Source: Dryas octopetala (lineage: Eukaryota; Streptophyta; Magnoliopsida; Rosales; Rosaceae). From it: a stretch of DNA of 64,000 nt. Below are positions 1 to 11,813 of this stretch, one piece after another (position 1 is the stretch's first letter; each line of letters opens with the position of its first letter). The notes under the pieces were generated by a model that made no database searches, had not been told where the DNA came from, and saw nothing but the letters and a program-made list of their open reading frames with translations. A program made the translations under genes and the position numbers. The stretch covers positions 1,488,001-1,552,000 of the forward strand of contig OY992832.1 in NCBI GenBank assembly GCA_963921425.1, in the 5' to 3' direction.

Positions 1-933
1 GTTGTGTGCTTGGAAAGCTGGGAATGAGTAGTAAATGTATCCACGATAATGGAAGACTAATGACTGTTGGGAATTTGGTGACCTCAGCTATCAACTACAA
101 ACACAATAACAATGCTATTTTTGGGGGCCGTGAAAATCTTATTCCCATACCCAAAAGGCGTAAGAAACATCCCTACGATTATCATATGGATTTAGGAGGA
201 GTAGGACCTGGCCGTTTTGCCACACAAGAGTTCAACCAGAGAAAGGTATGTATAATTATAAACTCATAACATTAATTAATTCTGAATTTATATATAAATT
301 GAAGATTACTCGCTAGGCCTTTCTTTTCATTATTTATTTATAAAAGCAAAAAAGGGTTTTCTTTGTTTTTCTGATTAATTGTGTAAATGTATGCAATTCC
401 TTTACTTATACATGCCATTATTTTCTTTTGATATATAATTATGTTCCTTTGTCATTTGCTTCACCGATGGTTTTGTAAATTGATTGATGTTTAAAATGTT
501 GTTTTACATGTAATGGGAATGGCTTAATTGGCTTCTCTTCTAGAATTCACAAATGCAGCTTGTGAGAGTGCTGAGAGCATCCCGTTGGCCGTGGGCTGAT
601 TCTTCTGATTATTGGGCCCATAGGTATTCTCTAATGTTGGAGGCAGTTAATGCCGGTGTGGTGAAATTTTACCTAGCAAATGTTTCGGTAGATTTACTTG
701 ACGGCATGCAGTTGAAAAGTTTCTATCTTGTCGATGATAATGAATTCCCTGTTAGATTATATCATCACCTGGGTAACTATTTACTTATGACATATATGTT
801 GCTTTGACTAATATTAATGTCCTTAAGAATTGAATTCAGTAATGCGATCATTGCATGCCTGATTATGTATTTAAATTGATATTGATCCATTTTTTAATAT
901 TTGCTTGAAACAGACAACTTCTTCGATGAATGA
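1..933 (+). CDS. Cystatin-like protein, copy A (5' end outside window)
   Basis: Three exons are visible: 1-245 (reading frame enters from outside the window), 544-772 and 914-933 with stop TGA at 931. The start codon is off the left edge; by alignment with copy B (6748) only about three codons are missing. Seen: a GGVG stretch, then the helix motif GRFATQEFNQRK, which matches the phytocystatin LARFAV-EHN helix, then VRVLRA, a loop, LMLEAVNAG and KFYLANVSV, which follow the cystatin beta-strand order. The reactive-site loop QxVxG between VRVLRA and LMLEAV is absent, so papain inhibition is doubtful. Compared with B, C and D it lacks the intron between the N-terminal part and the GG region; the exons are fused in frame. 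Splice sites are canonical. Family assignment is by motif reading only. Confidence 0.6.
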
Positions 934-2110
934 TGCTTAACTCAGAGAGAGGGGTAGCTGGATCATTTGGTAGGTCTTTATTTGTTTATATATGCATGCC
1001 ATTCTAATTGGTAATATGTTGGTTTAATGCATTTTTACAAGTGATTTGATGACCAATTACAGCATTTCATTATTACACCTCATGGCAGAACTTAACGGAG
1101 TTGAAGGGTGCTGCATGGTTATTTCAAGGGACAAAGTACCTAGTATGGATAATCCACTTTCAATACTCTCCTAGCTTTAGTTCTAACCTATTTCATTTAT
1201 TATCATGGACTATATTCCTTAAGATCGGTGTATAAATACAAGTGTTTTTTTAATTGTCTATGTCAGTGTCTAAATGATACTGTATTTTAATCCTTATATA
1301 AGAATAACAGCTTATAATATGTGTTTTGCAAATATTAGGAATTCATTTTGAATTTTTAATCAATAAATTAGGAAAACTAAGTCGTGTGGCCCAATGGTTT
1401 GAATGCGATAGAGTTTTTTGGTAAGCATTAGGAACTATAAAACGTGACACTATTAGGAAGGGAACCATATTGAAATTCTCTTTCATCAACTAAGGAAGAT
1501 AGTTGCTGATCCAGCCAATTTACAAATGCTTCTATATCAGCAATTTTTGTAAAGGTTGCAGATCACTCCCGAGTGCTCTGCAACACTCTCTTTCTTTCTC
1601 TCTTTATCTATCTCTCTGTTCTATTCCCTCTTTCTGTTCTATATTTTAGTTTTTATATTTTTTTAATTGCCTAATTTTTATTGTTTAATGTTTGAGAGGA
1701 AGTGGTGTTTGACAATGAAGACATAATTGGTCCTTTGTTTTGGGATTTTCAGAGATTGACTTGTATGGTTTTAAGGATTTTAAATTATGCGTTACATGTA
1801 TGTAGAGGGAATGCATGTTGTAAGCTTGTTAAATTGGGTGAGAAACGCAGACTGCCATTGTTCTCTGCATAGCTTGTAGTTCTTGTAGTCATTAAATTGA
1901 GAGAGAAATGCAAACTTCCATGTATTCTCTGCAGAGCTAATGAGGTTATTTTGCCTTAATAAGTGGTGCTATTAGAAACGTGTGTTTGAACACACATGCA
2001 TAAGAAACACAGCTGGCGAAAGTACATGCAGATCTTACATCTTCCATCACTAGTAATATTGTCTGCAGATCGCTAGTGATATTTGAAGATTGAATTTTTT
2101 ATGATTTATA
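934..2110. other. Downstream flank of copy A, paralogous to the flank of copy B
   Basis: No coding exon seen. About 1440-2080 matches about 7990-8630 downstream of copy B, so A and B were duplicated with their 3' flanks. The shared landmark is the stretch around 1814 (CATGTTGTAAGCTTGT), followed in both by an AACGCAGACTGCCA-type sequence. It probably includes 3' UTR. Confidence 0.5.
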
Positions 2111-2870
2111 TATGTAATTAGGGAAAAAATTTAAAAAATGACACATATTTTGGGGTCAATTCTAGTTTAAGACACGCGTTTGGGTTTGTGTTAATGTAGT
2201 ACATATATTTAGGATTTGTGTTATTTTAGGACAATTCGTCAACTTCGTTAAAAATTCCGTCCAAATGAGGGATAATTTGGCTATTTCATATTAAATAACA
2301 TTTTAATTTAATTTCTAATTTAATAAATAGTAAAACTCAAAAATTAAAAAGATTAATACTAAAAATAAATCAAATATTTAAAACTAATTTTTTTAGAATT
2401 ACAAAAGATTAAAACTAAACAAGTTTAAAATTAAATAACATTAAAATTGAAAATATTAATTCTCAAAACAAAAAATATTAAATCTGAAAACATAAAAAAT
2501 TGAAATTGAAATAAAATTCAGAAAATATTAAATTGAAAACAAAAACAAAAAGAATTAAAAGGGTTAAAAGTTAAAACTAAAAAAAAGAAAAAGAAAAAGA
2601 AGATGAGATGGATGTCGCAGCCCCCTCGCCACCCAGCCCTAACCCACCTCCGGCGATGACTCCCCCTCCCCACGACGGGCAGGAGCAATATACATGGGCT
2701 CATTATAAGCACTGCAACAAATGTCTTTGATAGCAGCTCCTCCACGACGGTGGTTTACGCAAATATGATGAAGAGGATCAAATCTCTGTTCAAAGAAAGA
2801 TCGAGAGACAAATGCAAATTGCAAATTAGTATAAGCAAACTACAGTAGACCCTTTCTCCTTGACTGCTTC
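2111..2870. other. A/T-rich repeat-like DNA with an unidentified exon-like fragment
   Basis: 2111-2600 is very A-rich and resembles a dispersed repeat, with no gene. On the minus strand 2640-2824 is open and has an acceptor-like TTTGAACAG just before a frame reading RFDPLHHICVN, then GGAAIKDICC and SAYNEPMYIAP. It looks like protein sequence rather than random translation, but I do not recognise the family; it may be another captured exon. Confidence 0.3.
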
Positions 2871-2930
2871 ACCTACTCACTATTCAATTGAGGGTCACCT
2901 GCTTGGGAATTTTGCGATGCAACGCTTTGT

Positions 2931-3069
2931 CACTCCATCACTCCGTCACTCCGTCACTCCGTTTCTCTGTTGTCGTCTCCCTCTCCGTTTCTCTGTTGTC
3001 CTTATCTTACAACAGAGAAACGGAGAGGGAGACGACAACAGAGAAACGGAGTGACGGAGTGATGGAGTG
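2931..3069. repeat. Near-perfect long hairpin (inverted repeat)
   Basis: The right arm 3009-3069 is an exact reverse complement of the left arm 2931-2999, apart from one extra 8-bp CACTCCGT unit in the left arm. The loop is about 9 nt (3000-3008). The arms are C/T-rich on the left and G/A-rich on the right. A transcript would fold into a duplex of about 61 bp. It could be the end of a foldback transposon or a small-RNA source; no known miRNA sequence was recognised in it. Confidence 0.9.
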
Positions 3070-4654
3070 AAGTGAAAGAATTAAACAGCTGATCAACTGT
3101 GAGCCCTAAAAAGAAGAAAAAATTGGGATTAAATATAAAATTGGACTTTTTCTTTCAAGAAAACAAACAGCCCAAGTCGTTTTATTAACAAATTTTGGGC
3201 CCAAGGCGTTATGAGATCACCATTTCCTCATTTAGTGTATAAGCCCAATTTCTCTCTCTCAATGACTTGACATTATATGAGATTTTCTTATGAAAATTAT
3301 GTTTTAAAATTTAGATGAAATTATAATTGTAGATGTGATTGAAACAAAATGTAAAATATGATAATTTGATTGAAAAAATTAAAACAGAAAAAAAAAAAAA
3401 CCATACTACAATAATTAAAATGGTCATTTGCCCTAAAATATATGTACAAATCTAATCTTTGTAACGTGAAAACTATTTTACCGAGTTGATTGAAGTTTTA
3501 ATAATAAATATTTTGCATACTTCTATTGAATGTAGTGATGTGGATTAGTGGATGATGTGCCTTCTTTATCTGAAGCTGAAGCTGGGTTTTTTTTTTGGTC
3601 AACGAAGCTGGGTTTGTACTACTCTGTACTATCCACAGCATATTCATTTCTTTTGGTTTAGCTAAGATGTTGTCGTTTTGTATTTACTGGGTTTCCTCCT
3701 TTGCCCCTTTGGGCTTCGATGAAATTAATGATGCTGTTCAGATCAAAATATTTAGTTGAATTGCCACTATAGCTGCCCACAAAAAGTTTCATGTGATTAC
3801 TGTAATTAGTCTTTGATGAAGATTGAAGAAAAATCAGTTAATCATAATCAATAGAATTAATGAAAATCTTTTGATTTAATTAGCTTCTAAGAATTATTTG
3901 CTAAGATTTCTGTACAAGGCTTGGAGTTGTTCAGTATGCACATCTTATGATATAACAATTGAGCTTAGCTATATAAGAACTCCAAAGTAGAGTGCCCCAG
4001 AAACAGGAATGAGTAGTTCTTAACTACAGCTCAGCGAATTTCCCTTCCCGCACTGCCAATGGAAGTTGTTACTTCTTAACTAGAGTCAGTTTGCAAATTA
4101 TCTGAGATAACAATTACAAGAGAATCCTATATACATCACATCACAGTAATTCTACAACATTTCAACTAGAGATTAGCTGGAAAGGGATCAGCTGCTCAAC
4201 AACTCTTCACAAAATGGTCCTACAAAATCAGCCACATAGAATAAGAACCAACTGTTACAAGTTGTTTTCGGAAAATGAAATAAATTTTCTCGAATTTTAG
4301 TTTATCTAGAGGATCACTTTCTTTCATGACAAGGATGGCCAACCTCTAACAATGATAGGCAGTAACTAAAGGCGCATTTTTACAGAGGAAAAATGCTCTA
4401 TTAATATGTACATGAACAATGGCCAAAGAAAAGGTGCATTAAAAGAATGCTTCAATTACAATGAAACTGCCAGCACAATGTAGACCTAAATGAATTCCCA
4501 TGGTGACATGCAATGATGACCTAGGCAGACAATGCAGCTCACATTCCACATGGAATGAAAAATGAGAATAAAGGAAACACACCTCTTCTCTTCTTGACCC
4601 CAAAGCTTTAACACTAATTGACTGAAGAATATGTTGAATTGAATTTTGTGCCCA
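3070..4654. other. Intergenic stretch, no gene seen
   Basis: A/T-rich DNA without convincing exons. The right part (about 4000-4654) lies directly 3' of the INCENP-like pseudogene and may be its old 3' UTR. Confidence 0.4.
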
Positions 4655-5239
4655 CTACTGTAGCTGATGCTTTCGAGGCAAGAGAACTACAAATGAGCAT
4701 ATTTGATCTTTAGCCAGAAATACATAAAAATTAACCAGCCAAAAGGCCAAAGCAATAGCTAATAAGATCATGGCTTTAAACCATAAAAGTACCTTCAGAT
4801 ATACTGCAAAAGCTTTCTCGGGGGAAGATCACCTCTGGTTCTGCTCCATTCTGGCAAGAAACAGCCAGAAACAGCCAGAGCCAGACAATTTTTACTGCAG
4901 AAAACAAGAACCAACTAATAAATGATTTTTACAGGTGCACAAGCAGAGTTAACAGTTTCTTAAGGGTACACAATCCATGCCTTTCACCAAGATACATATC
5001 ACCAAAGTGATTGGAGTGCTCTATACCTTGGCCATGAAGGAATAAATTTACTATTTGGTATGATATCGTCATCTTCTTCGTTTTCATCATCTGATTCTTT
5101 GTATGGAGAGATCTCATACGCTCATTCTTCATCAAGCTTCAAGGCTTCCTTCTTCATCTTACGCTCATTCTCTTTCTTTTCTGCAAGATGCTTTGCAGCT
5201 TCAGCGGCCTCAGGGCCTTCACTTTGATGTCCCTCTTCC
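4655..5239 (-). pseudogene. INCENP-like C-terminal fragment (broken)
   Basis: Three consecutive exon remnants with intact splice sites read on the minus strand: 5239-5027, 4894-4793 and 4686-4655 (stop TAG). They read a charged helix (EAAEAAKHLAEKKENERK), then YEISPYKESDDE, an acidic run, SKFIPSWP and KNCLALAVS, then AEPEVIFPRESFCSISE and VLLPRKHQLQ. FIPSW lies in the IN-box by which INCENP binds and activates Aurora kinase in the chromosomal passenger complex. It is broken twice: an in-frame TGA just before YEIS, and a 10-bp tandem duplication (4857-4866 and 4867-4876) that shifts the frame before AEPEV. Everything upstream of this C-terminal part is missing, so it is a truncated duplicate. 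The family call rests on remembered plant INCENP sequence. Confidence 0.7.
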
Positions 5240-6747
5240 CTATAAGAAAGCAGAAAGCACAAGAAGCTCAAAAATACTGAATCAAGTCATTGGAGAAACA
5301 GAAGAGAAAATGATACCAGAATGTTCACCAAACATTCACAATTATACAATCAAACAACAATTAAATCATTGCCAAGCTCCTCTGGACACGATAAAATTAC
5401 CTATAAAAACCTTTAGGCAGGATAATAGCAATTCAAATTTCATGTGGGATTTTGAAATATGCCCTTTAATTTTACATAATGATCACAGACATGAAAAAGC
5501 TAATATGCCCTTTAATTTCATGTGGGATTTCATGATATGCTGTAAGCTTGTAGTTGTTTTTATTGAATTAGGCGCGAGAAATGCAGACTGCCACTGTTCT
5601 CTAAAGAAATATATTTTTAACTATATCAGTAGTTATGTAACAGTTTATCAAATTTGGTGTGATTTTTGTAACATGTACGTAAACTTTTGTTAATGTGTAC
5701 ATACATGTGTTGAACTATAGCTTGTGAGCACCAAAGAATTCCAACTCTTCCACAGTCCTAGTGAAGACATAATGTTTTCAAAGCTAATTTCCTTCATAGA
5801 TGCCTATTTTTAAACAAAATTTCAACAAAAATGTACATTTCTTTAGGCAATTTTTAGTGTACGTATTAGTAGAGCAATTTGCCTCACGTGGAAAGCAAAA
5901 CTCATTACCTAACATTTTGTGGGTCTAACTAGGCTTCTTCAATTCATTGTACAAATACAATAAAAGGTAGTAGTTTCCCTTGAATTCATCAGATATGATT
6001 TGCAACCAAATTATGGTTGATTTACAGGACAACATGTGGGTTTCAACCGTTTCATCATAAATCTATTATACATATGCACGCAACATGTCATTCACTTTTG
6101 ATTCCATTTTTGGTGAACTCTGTCATGATCCAAAACATGACAAAAGTGAAATATGGTTCAAACTAAAGAGATCAAAAGTGTCATTTGACTACAATTAAAT
6201 GATAATTTTCATAACGCAATGAGCCTGAAGTCAATACATACTAAATTAAGTTGGGTTTGTTTTTCCCCGGCCAAAAAAATAGGGTTTGTTTCTGTCCGAA
6301 AAACAAAAGGGTCCAATTCAGGATGACCAGACTAGCTTGTCCAGGCCCAGACTGATTATTAGTTAATATTTTGGGTTTTTCGGCCCTCGGAAATTTGTTC
6401 CTATTAAGGGTTCACAGTTGGCTTGCCCTCTCTCTCTCTCTCTCTCGTCTCCCTGATCTCCTCCTTTTCGCTGGCTGTTGTAAGGTAATAAGAAGAAGAC
6501 TACTCCTCTTATTTACTTATTTAATTTTGGTATTGTGTGAGAGAGGGCATGAATTTTCTGGTGCCTTGGCCCGAACGGCCATGGAACTAGAAATTAAGTT
6601 TTGGATACTGATTATTTAAAGCTAATTATCCACAGGTTATGAGTTCATAATATCTGTATAAGATTTTCTTGTATTTATATCGATATGGCTTAATTTAGTC
6701 AGTGATATAAGTGATGTTACATACTGATTCTTACAGGCTATATATAT
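5240..6747. other. Intron remnant, then an orphan copy of a cystatin-cluster 3' segment
   Basis: 5240 to about 5530 looks like the intron preceding the pseudogene exon. About 5535-6180 is a copy of the segment at about 14410-15020, and its later part recurs at about 18470-18900. The first bases resemble the 3' flanks of copies A and B. No gene exon is attached to these copies. 6240-6740 is the upstream region of copy B and contains a short CT run near 6428. Confidence 0.5.
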
Positions 6748-6951
6748 ATGGCTGTTCGTTGTGTGCTTGGAAAGCTGGGAAAGAGTAGTAAATGTATTCA
6801 GAATCATGGAAAACTTATCAATATGCTTGAGAATAATTTTGAGACCGTAGCTATCAACAACAATGACCCTTTTGATTTTGGGGGCCATAAAAATCGTATT
6901 CCCATGCCCAAAACTACTAAGAATAACGTACGTATATGAGCCCTGCTGTAG

Positions 6952-6992
<41 letters not shown>

Positions 6993-7696
6993 ACTCCTTT
7001 ATTTGAACAGTTCCTCGATTATCATATGGAGTTAGGAGGAGTAGGACCTGCCCGTTTCGCCACACAAGAGTTCAACAAGCGGAAGGTATCAAGTCAAAAG
7101 GTTTCTCTTTGGTTTTCATATGAATTGCCTAAATGCATGCATGCCTGATTCTTCCTTCCTTAATTTACTCATATATATAGATGCCATTCTTTTCTTTAGA
7201 TATATATAATTATGTTCCTAGGATAGAATTAATGCACGTTTCTTAATTTTACAAATGGTTTTGCAAATTAATGTTTAATAATTTTGTTTCATATCTAATG
7301 CAAATGGTTTGGCTCCTCTTGTAGAATGCTCAACTGCAGTCTGTGAGAGTGCTGAGAGCATTCTGGGTGTGTCAGCCTAGAACTGATCCGGGTCGTCATT
7401 ATGATCTAGTATTGGAGGCAGTTGATGGCGGTGTGGTGAAATTTTACAAAGCAAGTGTTTCTATAGAATTACCTCATGACGACATGTGGTTGAAAAACTT
7501 CAATCTTATGGATGATAATGAATATCTAACACTATACCATCACCTAGGTAAAGTCTTCTAATTCGGTAATGTCATGATCATTGCATGTGTAGATAGCTAA
7601 TAGCTAATTTGGTATGATAAATTATGCCTGATTATGTATTTAAATTGATATTGATCCATTTAATTGCTTGTAGCAGAAAACTTTTATGGTAAATGA
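6748..7696 (+). CDS. Cystatin-like protein, copy B (165 aa)
   Basis: Four exons with canonical sites: 6748-6927, 7011-7085, 7325-7547 and 7677-7696, giving 165 residues. The start is the ATG at 6748, reading MAVRCVLGKLGK. The N-terminal 60 residues are basic and not part of a cystatin core; they could be an organelle-targeting sequence (inference). The core follows: GGVGPARFATQEFNKRK, SVRVLRA, LVLEAVDGG and VVKFYKASVSI, matching the cystatin helix and strands. The inhibitory loop QxVxG is replaced by an unrelated sequence of about 13 residues, and the second-loop PW is absent. Intron 1 carries a (CT)n tract of about 35 bp right after the donor. Length is in the range of plant cystatins with an N-terminal extension. 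It is probably an expressed gene, but inhibitor function is not supported. Confidence 0.7.
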
Positions 7697-8683
7697 TGCT
7701 TCACTCGGGGAGAGGATCATTTGGTATGTCTTTATTTCTTTTTGTATGCATGCATAATGCATCGTAATTGGTAATATGCATGGTTGTCTAATGCATGTGC
7801 ACAAGCTATTTTATGATCAGTTACAGCATTTCATTATTAATGCACCCTCATGGCATAACTTAACAGATTGAGGTGAAGGAGGTGAAGGTGCTGCGTGGTT
7901 AAAGCAAGGGCCAAAGTACCTAGCTAGCTAGCTTGCCTGGATAATCCGCTTTCAATAGTCTCCTAGCTTTAGTTCTAGCCTAATTCATTTACTATTAAAA
8001 TGAAGGGAACCATATTGAAATGTTCTTTCAGCAACTAAGGAAGATATATAGTTGCTGATCTAGCCAATTTACAGATGTTTATATATCAGCAATCTTCGGA
8101 AAGGTTGCAGATTACTGCCACACCCTCTCCCCCACTGAACAGCTCTATCTCTGTGTTCAATATTTTAGATTCTATATTTTTTTGGTAAAGAGTTTTTATA
8201 TTTTTTAATTGTCTAATTTGTATTGTTTAATGTTTGAGATGAAATTGTGCTTGAATATGAAGATAAACATAATTGTACCTTTGTTTTGGGAGTGCCAGAG
8301 ACAGAATTGTCCCTTAATTTAGAGCATAACCATTGAGCCTTAAGGATTACAAATTATGTGTTGTAGCCTTCAGTAGGTATGTAGAAGGAAATGCATGTTG
8401 TAAGCTTGTAGCTTGGGTGAGAAACGCAGACTGCCATTGTTCTCTGCATAGCTTTGTAGTTGTAGTCATTAAATAATTGAGAGATCGAGAAATGCAAACC
8501 CTATATGCAGAGTTTATGAGGTTAGTTTGCCTAATAAGTGGAGCATAAGAAACACAGCTAGGCATAGTACATGCGCATATTACATCTTCCATCACTTGTG
8601 ATATTGTGAGTTGTAGGTTTTTGAAGAGCTACCTTTTTTTTCTTTTGAGAGAGCTACCTATTAGCTAGATATAGTTTAAAGTT
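7697..8683. other. Downstream flank of copy B
   Basis: No exon seen. About 7990-8630 is paralogous to the flank of copy A (about 1440-2080). It likely contains the 3' UTR and terminator of copy B. Confidence 0.45.
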
Positions 8684-8791
8684 TCATTTCATGGCCCTGT
8701 TAACACATGCAACTGAGCAAAGCGTCTCTATTTCCAGCTTCAGCAGAACCTCCTTTACCAAAAAGCTGCTGGGCAGTGTCTCCAAACCCAT
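8684..8791 (-). pseudogene. F-box domain fragment
   Basis: A 35-codon reading frame on the minus strand opens with ATG at 8791 and ends with TGA at 8684. It reads METL-type start, then LPSSFLVKEVLLKLEIETLC and SVACVNRAM. The spacing of LP, V/L-LLKLE, LCSVACV and R matches an F-box, the Skp1-binding motif of SCF ubiquitin ligase adaptors. There is no substrate-binding domain after it; the frame stops at once. This looks like a captured first-exon fragment, not a working gene. Assignment is by eye. Confidence 0.5.
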
Positions 8792-8799
8792 CCTCCTTT

Positions 8800-10639
8800 C
8801 TTATGCTTCATCTTCTCTACTTTCTAGAGTACTAGTACAAAGTAGAGGCTCTAAAAGAACCATAGTATACACACAAATATGGCACCAGCATTGTGCATAA
8901 ACTGTTTTATAAAACACTATAGGATTGAATATTAAAAGTAATAAAACTTAAGGGATAAAAATACTCACTTTCGAGATGACTGGGGTAATTTTGTTGAGGG
9001 GCAGCTATGTGTATGTTGTGAGTGCTAATCACGTTGAAGCCTTGGCGGCTCTTGAAGGTGTGCAATTGCTACATTCTCTCTCTCACCCTAATTTGTAGCA
9101 AAGAAGATTTCTTGAGAGTGATTCGAGTGGTTTGTAAGCTATGGGGGAGCTAGAAATTTTAGAAAGGGGGTAGCTATAATATTACCTTAAATTTTGTTTT
9201 TTATTTAGATTACAGGAGAGGAGGGTTCGAACCTAGATGTGTAGGGGAAGCTTTTGATCTCGACCAACTAGGCTAATGCCAATTCACATATTACCTTAAG
9301 TTTAATGACTATTTGTTTTTTCCTCTGGGTACATTTATACTATACTCTTCCTTCCTAAAAGTAAGATTTAAATAAAATTTTATAATCAAACCAAATTTTT
9401 AACAAAATTTAACATAAATAAATATTATATTTATTAATAAAAAACATACAACATACAACAACACAAAATTTAGGTGAGTTATATATACAGTTTTGGGCTA
9501 AATTTTGAGTTAAGGACAAAAAAATTAGGCTAAAACTCAATAAATTTGACTAAATAACTATTAATTGGGTTGGCTATATATAAACTTCTAGGCTAAAACA
9601 TAATAATATTGGTAGTTTTACACAAAAGCTATACAGCCCATGTTAGACTGTATGTAGTTCCGCCAATGTTTGTAAGGGTTAAGCTCAAACCTTCCTAAAC
9701 GCTCTACAAGTCGAATGAGCGACAGAAGATTAAAGACTCTTTTGTTAACAAAAGGAAAGAAGATTATATTAAATCCACTCCACCAAATAATGATAACTAA
9801 ATCCTTAAACTGGGCACTGTTTTGAAGCTGCAAACATTTGAAACTTACATCCTTGAATGAAAATTTTGATCAAGTGAATAGCTAGACGCATAAATTGACA
9901 AATTTATATTTAGAGATCAAACATGTTAAAAAACTTCAATAAAAAATGAGGATAATATGAATGTAAAAAGTGGAAAGGATACCATTTTAGCAAAAATATA
10001 TTATTAGAGTAATATAGGAAGAAATATTTCATATAAATATAACAGAGAAGCCAATTAACATATCTAATCCATTAGTAATCCTCCGATTATATAATGAATT
10101 AATCAGTGAGACAAACACGACAAGATGCTAACTTCCATCACTTGCATTGTGAGTAGTAGGTTTTTGAAGAGCCACCTAGTTACCTTATTTACATCTCTCT
10201 GCAACAACAAAGTTTGAATATATAACCCTCAATTCTCCTGGAGAAAAACACCTTTTGACTACAGACCCTTCTTTTATAGAAGATAGAGAAGAAGAATTTC
10301 AAAATATGTTTTATCAGGCTCCTTTGTGCTATTATATCATCCCACATTTAATTAGATTGAGTTGAAGTCTCATACTATTACTGATATTAATTTGTTATAC
10401 TATCCCATTTTGATCTGAATTTCTTGGTCAAGTAGGTCGATCAGAACTATACTGCTGTCTGTTGATATCCATATTTATTTCAATTGTGATCTAAATTGTT
10501 TGTTCAAAAAGGACAAGAAAGAGTTCTCAGTACAAAAGGAAAAAAAAAAGACAATTCTGGGCAAAATACAGAAACAAGAAAAATTAGCCGCTAAGTAAGA
10601 ATTAGAAAGGAAGAAATGGTTATAAACAAAAACCCATAA
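8800..10639. other. Intergenic DNA, no gene seen
   Basis: Mostly A/T-rich. A short plus-strand frame near 8975-9075 reads GVILLRGSYVYVVSANH then EALAALEG, which hints at another small protein fragment; I could not place it. About 10150-10250 repeats a phrase also found near 8595-8650. Nothing else is supported. Confidence 0.35.
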
Positions 10640-11105
10640 TTTGTATCGGCAAAGACTACAACCAACCACTCACTCTCTCAGTCGGATGAGTCTCAAATTA
10701 AGCTTATGGCACATCAAACTGAGTATTTCATAAAAGATAGATAATATTTTTGTGTACGCGCCTATTAAAGCCAAACAAATTTTTATTCTTTTCATGAATA
10801 AAATTACAAAGTTTGAAAAAAAAAAAAAAAAGATGAATAAAATTACAAAGGTGATATAATAATATCAAATTTAGCATCGGAGGGGCAACATGCGCAAGGC
10901 GCTTAGCACTTCATCCTCAACAGGATCGCTTGTCTTTCTTGGAAGCAAAAACTGTCTTGAAAGCTTTAGGCTCCTCAAGATTAACCAACCTATTAACAAT
11001 AGAGATGACAAATTTTTGTCAGAAAGTAGAGAAATTTTTTTTTGGTTCAGAAAGTAGATATGACCATTTTTTTTTTGGCCAGAAAGTAGATATGACAATT
11101 AAACA

Positions 11106-11800
11106 AGGGAAATGCTTGGATCCTCCCCCAGGGTGCACCTCCATGTCCACCCCAAATTTTATACACAAATCATACCTTTACACCTGTATTCTTTTATAAA
11201 AAATAAATCAGAAAACAGACCGTCCCCAACTTACCTTCCCTCCCCCTTCTCTCTAATGGCTCCAAACTGTTCTCTCCTCCCCGACTGTCTCCAGCTCCCT
11301 TAACTCTAACACCCTTTTGCAAACCCTGCTTTTCTTTTTTTCCCTTTTTCCTACCATGTGATTCAATCTCTTATGAAGTTCCTCCCAATCCACAAGCCGC
11401 AAGGGCCAAATGGCCCAAACCAATACACACAAAATTGATTGGCATGATTGGGTTTCTGTTTGATAAACGCTAAATCTGATTGAGCACTTTAAGTTATAAT
11501 TTTACTCTCAAACCTGCATCAGGAAAAAGGAAAAGAAAAGCAAGGAAAAAGAGAAAGGCGATAGATATGGGGGACTTGGAGATTGGGTGAGACTGCGCTT
11601 TCAGACATGAAGATGGTGGGAGAGCCATAAGAGAGAAGGGGGAAGGAAGGGTGAGTGCGGAAGACGATGGGATCATCTTTTGTTCTTCTAATATTGGGCT
11701 AATTTTTTAAAGAAACAAATACAGGTGTAAAGATATGATTGGTCCAATTGACTGGGGTGGACATGGTGGTGCACTCTGGGGGTGAACCCAAGTACTGCCT
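11106..11800. mobile_element. Non-autonomous TIR element in block 1
   Basis: The ends are inverted repeats of about 85 bp: the left end reads ...GGGTGCACCTCCATGTCCAC and the right end is its imperfect complement near 11745-11780. The flanks ATTAAACA (left) and ATTCAACA (right) match at 7 of 8 bases, as an aged 8-bp target duplication (hAT-like) would. There is no transposase frame inside. A second copy occupies the same place in block 2, so insertion preceded the block duplication. Confidence 0.6.
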
Positions 11801-11813
11801 ATTCAACACCTAC

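Noticed and set aside
5103-5693. 196-codon plus-strand frame
   Set aside because: It lies antisense over the INCENP-like fragment and runs into a repeated non-coding segment; no family resemblance.
8691-8900. Plus-strand 69-codon frame
   Set aside because: Antisense shadow of the F-box fragment.
9210-9235. GGTTCGAACC phrase that resembles a tRNA T-loop
   Set aside because: No acceptor stem, anticodon arm or D-loop could be fitted around it.
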